DNA from: Phytophthora sp. 'mugwort'
Taxonomy: Eukaryota; Oomycota; Peronosporomycetes; Peronosporales; Peronosporaceae
Length of the DNA: 64,000 bases
Direction: 5' to 3'
NCBI GenBank assembly: GCA_033558025.1
Contig: JAUCEF010000008.1
Span: forward strand, 1 to 64,000
Shown piece by piece: positions 29,824 to 41,689 of the stretch. A model generated the notes under the pieces. That model made no database searches, had not been told where the DNA came from, and was given only the letters and a program-made list of their open reading frames with translations. Made by a program: the position numbers and the translations under genes. The first letter of the stretch is position 1. Each line of letters starts with the position of its first letter.

Positions 29824-31500
29824 TTAATCGAATACCCTATCTACCCTTGCTCGGTGATAATTGTAGTCACTGTTCTCGTTGTTATCCTCTTCCTTGCTGC
29901 TGTCATCCCCCAAGTCCTCTACCATGTCAAAGAACGCCACATCCTCACTGTCAAAGCTCTTGGCATGGAAGAACAGAAACACGAGCTTCTTCACGGACTT
30001 GTCCTTTAGGCGGTTGCGTGCTCGATAGTGCACGAACTTGTGCGCTGACCAGTTGCGCTCTGCTGTGGCGCTAGAACAGCTGGAAGAAAACACTGAGAGT
30101 GCGATTTTTTCGAAAGTCCTCTCAGTACTGGAGAACCGTAGCTGTTTTTGGCGAATGAGCCGCGCCTCCAAGGAAGTATCACGTTGTCCACCAAGATACT
30201 TCACCAACTCTGCCATAGTGGCTTCTTCATTCTCGCCCCCATGCCAGTTCGCAATGAACTCCTGCATACTCGCCCGCGAATCTTCATCCATTCCAAGCCC
30301 CAGGTAGCGGGAGTCTAGAAGATACCCGACACCATGATAATCTCCGTAAATGAAGTTGAAGCCTTCGTCAAGGATCTGTTGGATCTTACCCAACTCTGAA
30401 ATTGGCATCGTCAATCTTCTTGAACTCTTCGGAGAGGATGAGGAACATTTTGTAGACATCCAATGGCGGCTTCGTGTTGCTTTCAAACGCCTTCTGGAAT
30501 TTCGACAAAACTTCCAAGAGCTTGATCGCCTTTTCCAGCTGCTTCACAAAGTTGTTGGCAACAATCGCATCGTGGGCACGGCGACGCTTGGCCTTCTGTT
30601 CTCTCGTACGACCACGAAGAAAGTCTCGCCCAGTGACGAGCGCATGAAGAATCTTCTCAGAACCAGCATCGTCGAAAAGCACTTCTCAATTGTTCCCCAC
30701 GGAGTATCAGCTGGCAGTACCAAGCTCGGTTTCCCTTCTATTTTCTGAAGACGCTTCAGCTCGAACCACAGCGGTTGGCTCTTCGTCAAGAACCGAATAA
30801 GTTTGCGGCAATCAGCGGCGATTTTTCCCAGCCATGACAGCCGATACACGAGATCTTTCATCATCAGGTGGAAAACATGCGAGATACACTCGTGGAAAAT
30901 GAATTTGGCTTCTGCTGCTGCAACGTCGACCATACCAACGGGTTTGTGGCAGTGGTGTCGGTCACAACAGCCACGAAAGTGACGAAGTCGAGTTTTGTCC
31001 ATGACGCGTAAAATGTCGGCGGCGAGGAAAGGGAGTCACGAGACCCTGAACCCGTGTAGATAGACTCCACGAAAATGGTCAGATTTTCAGCCAGCAGCAC
31101 GTAGTTGATGGAGGATTTCCCATTGATGTCGGTGTATGCGCCCGTCGTTAGGGTAACCTTCTTGCCATGGACCAACAACATCAGGCGGGATTGATAGTTA
31201 TCATAACAGTAATTCAGCAGCGTCGTGGCCAGCTGGTGGCGATTCGGCATTATCCCAGTCGACGTCAGAACTTGCAAAGCAGCAGCCAAGGCGCTATGCT
31301 CCACTGTCTTGAAAGCCATGCCAGTGGTGTAAAACCAGAAGGCAAAGCGCAGCTAAAATTCGCGAATCTTGACAGGAGACAACGCAGATCAGAAGGCAGA
31401 CGTGATGAGAGGGGTCTTCAGTCTCTTCACACAGTTCTTCTTGAAATGGTAGCGCACACGTTTGACGTGAGTCTTCCCGACGTGTGGATGATCTTCTCAC
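29824..31500 (-). pseudogene. hAT-family transposase, frameshifted
   Basis: Read on the minus strand. Decayed N-terminal sequence near 31480-31330 ends in RFAFWFYTTG. The frame 31319-30864 begins with AFKTVEHSALAAALQVL and holds DINGKSSINYVLLAENLTIF. The frame 31002-30544 has HVFHLMMKDLVYRL and LPADTPWGTIEKCFSTML. The frame 30682-30386 follows. The frame 30486-29824 ends with the hAT dimerisation motif SSATAERNWSAHKFVHYRAR and an acidic tail. The order and the final motif are characteristic of hAT (hobo/Ac/Tam3) transposases. Each junction is a frameshift, and at least one in-frame stop lies just before the 31319 frame. On the 5' side, CAGGGATGGGAAAAAT read on the minus strand, ending at 31890, has the form of a hAT terminal repeat; I found no partner on the other side. 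Confidence 0.75.
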
Positions 31501-31689
31501 ACTTCAGGCACGACCGTCAACCAGGACGTGGTCCAGATGGGATCTCGAGGGCGTCGACCACGACGAACTGGCGACTCCGTAAGGGGATCGTCAGCAGCAC
31601 GACGATAGCTTGTGTCGGGCAGGCGGCGTTCGAAGCGAGGAAGGTGTCCATAGTAGTCGAGGACTGCCGTCGGGCTTGGATTCAATGAT

Positions 31690-32256
31690 GCAAAGCAAAC
31701 GTGAGCTCATCTAACGGTATCAATGAATGAAGCTGCAAAAACGACTGAGGATTCAGCTCCCAGTCACCTCTTAAATTGCTGTGGGTCATTCATCGATGTT
31801 GTGTATTGTACGAGATTTTACCCATCCCACCCCTTAAAGCGTAATTACCCGCCTCAACTTCCGTAAAAACATGGATTTTTCCCATCCCTGATGCCAAAGT
31901 TCTGGGGCCTAGTCCTCGTTACATGTATCCACTCCCTGGCCATATCCGTTTGATGTTAAATACACAAAAATATATACCGAAATCTAGATTACGAGGCAGA
32001 ATTTGCACCTATAAAACGGAACCGCTAACCTCATTGTAGACAAAACGTTTGGGCGTCTTTGCCACGGTTAAAGTTTAAACATACCCGTACAGATAGATAT
32101 TGTCTTTTTCACCCAAATTTGTGGAAATTGCAGGGAAACCGGGAGATATCTGAATCGATTCGCGCACTATTTTGGCCAATCAAAGGGATCATTTCTTGTT
32201 TCCCTGTTGACTGTGAAACGACAACAAGCTCTCCGCCCCACCTTCCTTCTTCGAGC
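31690..32256. other. Spacer between transposon remnants
   Basis: No gene is supported. It contains two related minus-strand words, GGGGTGGGATGGGTAAAATC (near 31840) and CAGGGATGGGAAAAATCC (ending 31890), which look like transposon terminal sequence. Confidence 0.45.
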
Positions 32257-33288
32257 AATGAACCCGGTCACTCCCTCTTCTAGACGCTCTTCGCCCACAG
32301 AGCGCACCTCTCCCCAAGGCGGAGCAGCGCAAGTTTCCAGTGTCCATTCCTCGCAATATCAGAGGCGAAGCCCACGTCTCGAATTTTGCAGCAACAAGCC
32401 GTGGTTTCTTCGCACGATCCATTGATCAAAATGACACTCGATGTACGATTGAAGGACACAGTGAGTCAGCGATTGACGTCTGTTGGGCGGATGGGTATTC
32501 ACAAGGTTCATGGAGACACGTGGGAAGAGGTGAAAAGAAAGCTTTGGGACATTTCCGGTGTGGATTTTCGCTGTTCCGACTGGAACTCCACCATTTTGGG
32601 CAGTTAATGAGCATGACCCAACAATCGAGATGTGCGAGAAGTACACTTCAATGCGGATCAACACTAAGGTGTTAGACCATGGACAAGCGTGGAGGACCGT
32701 CGATATTTGCCGCATAATCAGCAAGAGACCGTTTGCTGTCTGTCTACAAGTACGGCAACGAAATTTCGACCGTTGCTCAGTTTGCGGAGTTTGAAGACCA
32801 ATGCATAAGTCCGACCAAAACAGATCGCGGTGGTGCTGCAACCGAAGCGCTGTACCATTTGATAATGAATTCATTGAATCAAAAATGGAGCCCCAGATTG
32901 ACTTCTCAAGATATGTCATTGCGTCTGTGTGCTTCAGTTATTCTGAGAAAGCTACGAATTCAGCATGAGCGAGAAATTGACAAAGGACCGAAACCAAGTC
33001 TGGTGACCCAGGTGGCCGCAAAATCGGGTGATGAGCACCTACAGCGTGTGTAGCGCAGTGTGAAAATGGCCGAGAAGGTAGTTCAAGGCATGCAGGCCAA
33101 GCATGGGGCAATTCGAGCAAACTGTCCAAGCTTTACGAAGTGCCATCACATCCATGAACCAAATGTTGGAGAATCACATGGAGATTATTGAAACGATGGG
33201 TGAGGACGTGGCCATACCGCCAGATAGCACGCAAGTTTCATCTACATTGGCCACCATTCCGAATCAGGAAAACATAAATCATAAGTGA
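32257..33288 (+). pseudogene. First gene of a two-gene DDE transposon (function unknown)
   Basis: The plus strand can be read as one protein through several frames. It starts with Ser/Pro-rich sequence near 32257. Next is VSQRLTSVGRMGIHKVHGDT with TWEEVKRKLWDISGV (32450-32570). After a shift come VPTGTPPFWAVNEHDPTIEM and MRINTKVLDHGQAW (to 32730). After another shift come YGNEISTVAQFAEFEDQC and ASVILRKLRIQHEREIDKGP (to 33053). The last part (33103-33288) contains FEQTVQALRSAITSMNQMLE, a likely coiled coil. It converges with the DDE transposase at 33339 with only about 50 bases between the stops. This suggests the accessory protein of the same transposon, perhaps DNA-binding. I do not recognise a named domain. 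Confidence 0.5.
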
Positions 33289-33338
33289 TGCAGTTGCTGC
33301 TGATCGGTGAGTCGAATATTCAGTGAAATAGTGGAAAT

Positions 33339-33980
33339 CTAGCCATGAACCTCTTCTGATCGCTCAATCATCGTCGTCGTGACCAGGATCGCCCGTTCCG
33401 AAAACGCAAGCAAGTCCTCCACACTGTGTTGTTCCGCAGGTGATGTACGCACATACTTGTCTTTCAAGGTCGATAAAGGGTCGAACTCTCTCTTTGTGTT
33501 TGCGCGCCATCCACAATGCTCAAAACTATTTGTGATGTCGAAATCTTGGAATTGCTGGAGCACGTTCGCAAAACACCGCTTGGCTCTGCAGGATCCCTCA
33601 ACGTCCTGCCGCTTGAATGCTTTCTTGACCAACCCAAACAAATATCCAATGGGATTGTAGAATGGACAGTAGTCTGGGAGAAAGATGGGAATGATGACCA
33701 GTGATCGCAGGTAGTAAACGATGTCGGGTGGCAATGAATTTTGGCGCCGTTTATGATCCATACCGAGTATCTCTTCGGATACTGGCGGACCGTTTTCCCA
33801 GAATGGGCGTGCGTACGACAACAATCGATGAACTTGGTGCGGTCGAACGTTCTTTCCGTGTGAAACTTCTCACAAGGCCATTGACCGAAATGAAGCAGAG
33901 CAACGACACCCGTGCCTTTCGATTGAACTCGCCGCGAAACGCAAATTTTTTTCCCTTCATGCGCCCGAGCTTCTCAACGG
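33339..33980 (-). pseudogene. DDE_3 transposase C-terminal part, frameshifted
   Basis: Minus strand. The frame at 33960-33751 gives FAFRGEFNRKARVSLLCFIS, a typical strand near the first catalytic Asp region of oomycete DDE_3 transposases. The frame 33824-33339 continues with DIVYYLRSLVIIPIFLPDYC, then PFYNPIGYLFGLVKKAFKRQ, the hallmark of the second and third catalytic region. The usual 'NPIE' reads NPIG, so the third acidic residue is lost at that place. The first part of the protein and the first Asp are missing or decayed. It is adjacent to and convergent with the accessory gene at 32257-33288. Confidence 0.65.
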
Positions 33981-33999
33981 AGCGAGCCTGCCCTTGGGC

Positions 34000-35640
34000 T
34001 TAAAATAAAGTCTATAGCTCATCTAGAGTGGTCGGAGTCGGGGGCTCTTCGATCTGCTGGGTTCCTAAACGCGGCGGAAATGGTCTCAGCTGAACCCAGC
34101 GCGTCGTTTGAGTCGCCTTGGTGATAAAGGCTGACATTCTGGCAGGACAGGCTAAAACTCAGATGTTGAGGTCGGAGGTATATCATTCTCCATGAGCACA
34201 TCTTGGCGATAGCCCGGAAGTGGCATGGCACCAGGTGGACTCGGCGAAGGTGACGGCCGTGGAAAATAGACGTCGGTATCAACAGACGCCACGCTGGGTG
34301 GGCGTCGAGGTCCACGAAGCTCCATTGTCCGAGGATCAGAACTCGCCGAAATCAGCTGCAACGCTGGGTATTCGTCCGGGAGTTAGCGATGTGGAGGATA
34401 CTCGGTGATTGGAAATCCAAGTCTTTACTGACGCGGACGGAGATCCGACGGTTGATTCCTCTGTAACACAAAGCTCTTGCTATATTGTATCGAAGAATGC
34501 GTCGAGATCCTGTGGTTCTCGAGGAGTGAAATGGGCCAGCTGCGATGTCGATTGACAAAACCTTGACGGTCGAGCTGCAGGGTAGGAAAATCAACGACGG
34601 TTAAACATGCTCAGCTGTAGACAGCATGGAAGCATGAGTACCTACTGATCCAACTCAGCGAACTCGACGAAACGGGAGCTGGCTTACCAGAGGACGCGTT
34701 TGAGCTAATCCGGACGGAGTCGGCTGGGAGGCGTAAATATCAGCGGCAGTCTCAGTCGGGTGACTCTTCGTACGTCTCAGTGGGAATTGATCGCCGGGAC
34801 CCGTGTGTGGCGTCGTGGAGCGTCGTGTCGGCGCGCTTTTTGCCCAGCTCGCCGGTGATCGGGCCTGGACCGACGGACCATCTACCGAGCGAGGAGTAAG
34901 ATGGGCGCTGCGAGCGACGCACTCTGACGGCAGAGAAGAAGTGTTCTGGGGTCATCTGGGTCATCGACATACACGACGACAGGTCAGCGAGGCCCTCAGC
35001 TGGGTAGTTGACTATGGCGGGAGCGTACCAGTTCGAAGCGAGGACGTCAAGTCAGCGACAGGGGGGCACAACGTGGAAGAAATTGGGAGTCGAGTTTCGG
35101 GAACGTCGAGAAGGATGCGGCAAGCTTAACAGATGGCGACGAACCAGTTGGGCCAAGCCACTCGACAGCTCAGCTGATAGCATGGTCGGGGTTGTTGTGA
35201 TGTTGTGAGCGCTAGATAGGTGGCCCACACATCGCACTTAAACGGGGTCACGGTACTTCCCGCTGAATTTGAAGTGAGCTGGAAACTCAGCTACTCGGCT
35301 GGATGCACTCAACCGGTCGCTGATCCAGTGCGGTTATATGCGAACTTTGCGAGCGCATATTATTCACTTGATATTTGTATAGGAACAAAGTTAACAATAC
35401 GTGGAGCTCCTTGGGGGCTCCAAGGAGATAACGATAACAGAGTAACTCTTTTCAAGTCCAAAACAAGTGTACACTGGTCTGTAATGCACGGGCTGTATTA
35501 CGGTTGGCATCGACACCTGATAGACATAGGCTGTATGATATTGGCTGGGAGCGCCAAGAGGACTAGGTCGGCCCGGGGAAGGGCGTGTCGCCAATCGCGA
35601 AGGAACAAGTCCGCTGAACTCGGCGGGCCGGTACGCCGTG
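34000..35640 (-). pseudogene. Decayed retrotransposon (gag-like) sequence
   Basis: Minus-strand frames contain Pro/Ser-rich stretches such as RPSPSPSPPGAMPLPGYRQD (near 34240) and MELRGPRRPPSVASVDTDVY (near 34320). The plus strand has other short frames (34803-35129) without motifs. No enzyme domain is seen. The Pro-rich composition and the surrounding elements suggest gag-derived sequence, but the assignment is weak. The stretch 35220-35640 holds no supported gene. Confidence 0.25.
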
Positions 35641-38600
35641 CTGCCCGGGTACCGTAGCACTTCCAGACAAGAAGCCTTTGCTCTAGCTGAGCCGCCAAAG
35701 CGCTAACGCGCCGTCGCCGCTCTTTAGCGGAGGACACGGGATGTTTGACCAGAATCACCTTCACGCTGCTCATCTTCATTACCGCGGCAAACGTGAGGCC
35801 ATAGTCGGATGCCGAATAACTGCCTGTTCCCACATGCTATCAGCCTGACCTTAAACTTTTCGATGGCCTCATCGGCGTCCATCTTGGTCTTAAAAACCCA
35901 CTTGGTTTGCAGCACGTGGCTTTTGCACGACGGCTTCGCGACCGTTCACACACGTTTGCCTCGGCACCTTCGAGTTCCTCCATCATGGCAACAACCCACT
36001 TGTTCTTGAGTCTGCTCTGCATGGCCTGCCCGAAATTCTTCGGGTCAGCCTCGCACACGCTGTTCACAACGCCGCAGGCTTGCTAGCACCGTCGTTGCCC
36101 CGGGGCGCTACTGCCTCTGCAGTATTGCGTGCCATCGATCGTGTACGGTGCTGCTCGCGCGTCCTGTGGCTCTTCCTACCGAGAGTCTTTGCCTTTACCA
36201 TATAATCCGCTCCTGGGAAGCGCCTCCTCGAAATACCTCGCGCCCTCCATTGCCTCTGCCGTCTCGTCCGGTTCGGCGAAGTGCACGCGCCTCAGCTGTG
36301 CGTTCTGCTCGTCCGTGAGTGTCTCCACGTTCCCGACGTGCTGGGTGACTACAACTACCTTGCCCTTCGGGATGTACACGCGGTAGCCCTTGATCTCGTC
36401 GCTCTTGCCGTCAACCAAGCCTGGCTTGCCTCGCTCGCCGAGCGACTTGTTCTTCGTCCCGGTGCACAGTGCACGGTGATCCCATTATCCCACGATGTCG
36501 CTCAGGTCGGGTGTATTCTTGGTGCTCATCTGCAACGGCAACTTCCTGCCCGAGTTTGCCTTGCTCGGGCTCCGGTCCAAGATATACGTCGCTTACTCCG
36601 TCTCATCGCCCCAGAAGCTCAACGGCAACCCACAGCCGAAGACCATGCTTCACACCATGTTCATGATGGTGCGATGCATCCGATCGACCTTACCGTCGCT
36701 CGCTTGATTGCGCGACTCGCTGACCTGCCACGTGTTCCCAGTGTCCTTGCAGAACCGGTCCATCATCTTGTTCTCCCCCTCCCCGCCGTCCGTCCTCAGC
36801 ACGTGAATGCGGCAGTCGAACCGTCGTGCAGGTACAAAAGCACCATAAATGGCTTGACCTTCTGCGCGGCGACGTCCTTGGACTTCGCCCGGAGCACCCT
36901 ACAGTAGTTTGTGCGGTAGTCTATTAAGCTGACCATGTACCTGTCCCCGCGTCGGCCTCGAGGAGTCATCGACCCCTTCAGGTCGAAGCAGATTACTCCT
37001 CCGATTTCGTCGATCAGCGAGTTATTCCCTGCGTCCTTGTGTGACTGTGTGTTTTGGACTGCTTTCCATGGGTGCTGGCAAGGCAGTTCTCCCGCACCTC
37101 GTCTGCCAGCTCTATCCCGATGCGGAGTCCTTTCCCATGCGGATGATCGTGTCGAAATGCAGATGCGCGAGTCTGCGATGGAAATGCGTGATATATCCTC
37201 TCTGCACGCCACGCTCCACATCGGATTCGTTTTGAGCAGGCACATATATCGGCACGCTTCCCATGCGCGTCGAGCGGCTGCGCCCCATGGCGCGCACGAC
37301 CGACACATTGTTGGTCATCTCGACGTCATAGATGGCTGGCACGACATCCATCGGAGCGAGCACACGATGATGTCCTCGGTACAACATTTCGTACCCCTTG
37401 GCCTCTAACAGACCGTATGAGATGATGTTCCTCTCCAGGTTCTCCGCGTATGCATGCTCAGCAGTCGCACCCTCGTCGTCTTACCTATCACAGTCACTAC
37501 GACTAAAACGCTGCCGCGCTTGGTTATCCACATGGCCCCCCTTCAGCAGCGACAAAAGCTCTTGCGTATTCCTCGGGTCCTCCAGCAGGTTCACGTCGTT
37601 TACCAAGTGACGACTTGACCCACTGTCGAGGATCCAGAACCCTTTCTCGAGGCTTAAGTCCTCCGCGGCAAGCACGAAGTCCGCGTCACCGCCCTGACTG
37701 CTCTCCTTCTTGCTATTCCGGCACGCCGCCTTCAATTACCCGATTTTATCGCACAGCATAACACTTGCGAGTGTCCTCCTGGTCGTGCTGGACGTTGTTC
37801 ACCATGCCTCGACCCTTCTGCTCTCTACGCAGCTCTCTCGGCCGACTGTGCGAAGTGCGCCAACTCTTCCGCCTGCCGCAGGTAGTCCGTTCGCGCCAGG
37901 TTCAGTCTCGAGAGCATAGACACTCTAATGGCCAGGTCCGCATAATGGACAATGATGTCCTGCACCAAATACAAGTAGTCTCGGTCCAGCTCCCCTTCGC
38001 GCTCTTCGCTGCCGTGATCTTTTCATGCTCTGCACCGGCGTGATCTTGGTGGCGGACGTGCTCCAGCGTGGGTTGCTCCTCCCACCACCCTTCCACCTGG
38101 CGGTGGTAGTACTGCTAGGCCATGCCAGCCAGGCGGTGGCCAAGGACGTCTACCTTCACGTCTTCCGTCCACTGGAACCCAGTCGTACCTTCCGCAAACT
38201 GGATTTGGCGCATGAAGCGCTTTCCCGATGGCAGATCCCCGCATCCCAGGCCTTGGTAGAGCTCTTTGCCGTGGAAGGGGTGGATGTCAGCTTGCGCTGG
38301 CGCGTGTCTGGCACTCGAGCAAGTAGAGGCCCTCGTGGCTGCATATGCTGCGGTGGGGCCGAGGAGTGGTACGCTTAGGGCGGCACGTAGTGCTGCGGCG
38401 CTTGCGCCATCTCCACGTTCGCGGCCCCGCTTGCGTATCCGCACTGTCTTATACCGAAGTACGTGACCGGTCAAGCAATCGGGGAGTTCAGATGCAGCGG
38501 CGTCGCGACCAGGGCTTGGCGATTCATCGCCTTTCCTGGCCCAAAGAAGAGTCGAACACGCTGGCCTCGTAGCCCTTGAGCTGATCCTTCGCCTCCTGGC

Positions 38601-38762
38601 GCTCCTGCGATGCCTCGAGGCGCTCCATGCACTGGGTGAGCCCCGTGAGAAGATCCAGCAGCTTCTCGTGCGAGCCCGTCGGCTTCTCCGCCTTCTTGAC
38701 ATCTGCGCTCTCGCCGTACAGAATGCTAGCCCTTTTGCGACTGGTAGTCTTCTGCTGCGCAC
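35640..38762 (-). pseudogene. Ty1/Copia retrotransposon, gag to RT start, frameshifted
   Basis: Minus strand, in the normal Copia order. Gag comes first (38762-37760), including HPFHGKELYQGLGCGDLPSG and GFQWTEDVKVDVLGHRLAGM. Protease is near 37660 (GFWILDSGSSRHLVND, with the DSG triplet intact). The GAG-pre-integrase segment follows (FHRRLAHLHFDTIIRMGKDS near 37160). The integrase core is at 37040-36700 (GGVICFDLKGSMTP, then HVLRTDGGEGENKMMDRFCK). The integrase C-terminal part is at 36418-36176 (IKGYRVYIPKGKVVVVTQH). The RT N-terminus is at 36067-35724 (WVVAMMEELEGAEAN, LQTKWVFKTKMDADEAIEKF). It is cut off before the RT YVDD motif and RNase H. Multiple frameshifts are present. A possible LTR edge (TGTTAG) is at 38807, next to a candidate primer-binding region. 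Confidence 0.8.
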
Positions 38763-39321
38763 GGGCCTCGCCGCAGCATCGGTATTAACTGTTGAGATCG
38801 TAACCTGTTAGTTGAGGATGATACCGTGAGAAAGTGGAAGTGACTATTATGTTAACTATCTCCTAGCTTACCTGTAACCTCGCTGTAGGCATCCTGGCAT
38901 CCGTCCATACACCGTGCAAATCCCAAGAGTGGGCGGCCGAACCGGTCAGCAGACCGCGGTTACCTTCAATTCTACAGACGTCTGGCCGCAGTACGAAAGA
39001 GAGTCCTAGCGTCCACAAAGCTTCCAGATTATCAGGCGCGGAAGAATGGAGAGTTCACACGACTCCCCCTTCAGGAACTTGACAAGAACACTATCTTATC
39101 AGTCATAGCGCAGCTGTTGTATATATAGTCACGGAATGTGGCACATCTGGAGGGTCGATTAGGCGGTATCTTTAATCCTCAATACCTCTGCATAATATTT
39201 ATGCAAAAAAGTCAAGCGGTGTCACCCTCTTTCTTTTGATGTATCTCTTACTTCGTATTGACCAGTGTATCATGATTTTTTTTGGCAGGCTCAAAATTGT
39301 CACGGAATGTGTCGCCAACGT

Positions 39322-39369
<48 letters not shown>

Positions 39370-39560
39370 CGTGAGATCAATGAATATCATCACATGTGGG
39401 ATTGAAAGATCGTAATTAATATCGAAAATCGAATCTTTCCATCGTCAACAAAAATAAATTTAGGGATGGTACATGTAGGTAAGTACCGTACCGGTATGTA
39501 TGTTTGCCTATCACTGCTTGAAATTCATGCAGCATATGTGGTTGAGTTAGCATCCAAAAG
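38763..39560. other. Intergenic or LTR-derived stretch
   Basis: 38806-39160 may be the 5' LTR of the preceding Copia element (on the minus strand it ends in CTAACA followed by GGTTACGATC), but the other LTR was not found. 39322-39370 is an (AGT)n microsatellite of about 16 units. No gene is supported. Confidence 0.4.
39322..39370. repeat. (AGT)n trinucleotide microsatellite
   Basis: About 16 perfect GTA/AGT units, about 190 bases downstream of the stop of the reductase gene. Confidence 0.95.
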
Positions 39561-40650
39561 TTAGCAAACTCCATGCGGTAGCTTCTTCCCCATAACTCCT
39601 GCAACGAGGTTAACAACAGCGATATCCGCCATGGCTTGCCGAGTCTTGACCGTGGCTGAACCGATATGTGGCATCACAACGCAATTCTCAAGCGAGAAAA
39701 GTGGATGTGTAGGGGGCAGCGGTTCAGGGGTCGTCACGTCTAGACCGGCAGCCGCAATCGCCTTGTTATGGAGTGCCTCCACAAGTGCATCTTGATCCAC
39801 AAGTTCACCTCTGCCCGTGTTGATCAACACGGCGTTCGGCTTCATAAGCTCGAGCTCTTCAACGCCGATACTGCCACGTGTCGACGGCGTCAGCGGCTGA
39901 TGGAGACTGACAATATCACTTTCGCGTAGCAGCGTTTCCATGTCCACGTACTCGACGGATCCGGGTTCGCCACCGACGGACTTGGCATTCTCAGCCTTTT
40001 CACGAGGTCCGGTGTAGAGAATCTTGCAGTTGAAGCCGTTCTTGAGCATACGCGCATACGCCGTACCGATCCGTCCAAGGCCAACCACTCCAACCGTACT
40101 ACCAGTGACGTCAGATCCACAAAACTGGAATGGCTGCCAGACGCCCCACTCACCATTCTTGGCGCTCGCTGCACATTCCAGCAATCGTCGCTTGGCTGCG
40201 AAAGTCAACGCCACAGCTGTCTCTGCTGTCGACACATCCAGTACCCCGGGAGTATACCCAACCTTAACATTGCGAGCTTTACAGGCCTCCACGTCGATGT
40301 GGTTGTAGCCGACTGACATGGTAGACACAACGCGGAGCGAGGGGCCAGCGGCATCCAGTAAGTCGGCATCCACCTTGTCCGTTAGGAGACAGAACAGTCC
40401 CATGCATCCCTCCACGTGCTTGAGGAGCTCCTCACGCGAGATGCAGTTCTCTTCAGAGGCGGCATACTCCACGGATACCGCCTTGGCACCGGCTTTTGCA
40501 AGTCGCTGCTGGAATTGCTCTGGACGAGGGATTTGGGTAGATAAAACTTTATAAACAAACAAACTAATCGAAGCACGCGGTTAACGACTTACCAATAGCA
40601 TAGGGCACATTCCGAGAGAAAAAGACCTTGCGGGGCGCGGCTGTGCTCAT
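39561..40650 (-). CDS. D-2-hydroxyacid dehydrogenase (glyoxylate/hydroxypyruvate reductase type)
   Basis: Two exons on the minus strand, 40650-40593 and 40519-39561, with a 73-nt GT...AG intron (GTAAGT donor). The joined frame encodes 338 residues. It should reduce glyoxylate or hydroxypyruvate with NAD(P)H. Residues identify the family: nucleotide-binding GLGRIG at 166-171, catalytic Arg at 256 in NTGRGELVD, Glu at 285 in TPEPLP, and His at 304 in MPHIGSAT. The substrate-side SVGYNHIDVEAC is as in GRHPR-like enzymes. No targeting signal is obvious; the first exon encodes STAAPRKVFFSRNVPYAI. An Inr-like TTTTCATTTTTAACC lies about 55 bases upstream of the start. Length is normal for the family. 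The neighbours are unrelated. Confidence 0.93.
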
Positions 40651-40705
40651 GCCGAAGGAGACGATCGATAAACTTGCGGCTATAGGATAATAACGAGGCT
40701 GGATT

Positions 40706-40720
40706 GGTTAAAAATGAAAA
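40706..40720 (-). promoter_or_regulatory. Inr-like promoter motif of the reductase gene
   Basis: On the minus strand TTTTCATTTTTAACC fits the oomycete initiator (YTCAYTYY-like). It lies about 55 bases before the ATG at 40650, the usual distance. Confidence 0.4.
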
Positions 40721-41006
40721 TTTGAGGATCGACCACACTTCCGAATCCGCATTTGATAGTCAGCCCCAACAAAGACCCACCAGGCAATTCATCTGAGGTA
40801 ACGGTGACGAACACTGTTGTCAATGTACAAGCAGCTACCGAGCCTAGACTAGGCTAGAAGGCTGACGTTTTTTAATACTAAGAACTCGTTGACGAAATAA
40901 CTAAAAAAAAATGTTAATGATTTTGATTATTTTGAGCAGCGAGTTATAGCCACGAGTCTGCCGGACTCGTATGACATGTGTGACTATAAAACTGTTCATA
41001 AGTGTA

Positions 41007-41450
41007 TCAACTCTCTATACAGCTTCTATCGACTGGCGTTTTCTCCGACCCAGAGTCATTATGGACGATGCTCTGGAACGCCTTGACGACTTCGTCGAAG
41101 CCGTATCGGGGCTCGTCACCGTTCATGAGATCCTGTAGCCACCGCTGTTCGATCACCAGAAGGAGTTTTTCCAATCGCTCTGTGGTGCAGCACGCGTTGT
41201 GCTTCTTACCGGGATCCTCCTCCAGTCCCCGCTCGCGCAGCTTAGCCTTGCGGATCAGCGTCTGCACCTTGACTCGGACCACTTGGATCAGAAGATCCTT
41301 GTCCACTTGGATAGCCGGAATCGACACGTCGTCGACGAGAGCACGGGAGACGTCGAGGGCGTTGTCGAGTCGACTGCTGTCGCTTCTGGGACGCTTCCGG
41401 CCGCAGCGCTCGAGCTTGACGACGTCTTCGAGCAACTCTGTGAGGGTCAT
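41007..41450 (-). CDS. Hypothetical helical protein
   Basis: The frame is open from 41534, but the ATG at 41450 starts a clearly protein-like stretch (MTLTELLEDVVKLERCGRKR), whereas the 28 codons before it do not; I take 147 residues. The protein is rich in charged residues and Leu, predicted mainly helical (QVDKDLLIQVVRVKVQTLIR, TERLEKLLLVIEQRWLQDLM). It has no signal peptide or membrane span. The upstream codons end in a possible splice acceptor (TTCAG), so a short first exon is possible. I recognise no family. A Copia element begins about 200 bases upstream of it. Confidence 0.55.
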   Translation of the reverse strand: MTLTELLEDVVKLERCGRKRPRSDSSRLDNALDVSRALVDDVSIPAIQVDKDLLIQVVRVKVQTLIRKAKLRERGLEEDPGKKHNACCTTERLEKLLLVIEQRWLQDLMNGDEPRYGFDEVVKAFQSIVHNDSGSEKTPVDRSCIES

Positions 41451-41689
41451 GAACACTGAATCAGTTGGGGTCAAAATCACGGTGGTGCCTGCCAGCTCGA
41501 GAGAAGAATGACGACTGACTGACTTGCAGTGCACAGCGACAGACGAAGTTCACTTCGTCGACTTGACAAGCAAGGAGTCGTGTGAATGGTGTGTACATGT
41601 ACTTTTAAGTAGATGTACACGATTCCCATTAAAATGGATGCCGTTGGGTCTCATGGGATTGTCGAGCGAGAAAAAAAGAAGTAATTGTC

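Noticed and set aside
36281..37408. Long plus-strand frames (208 and 157 codons) across the Copia element
   Set aside because: They are antisense to clearly recognisable integrase sequence.
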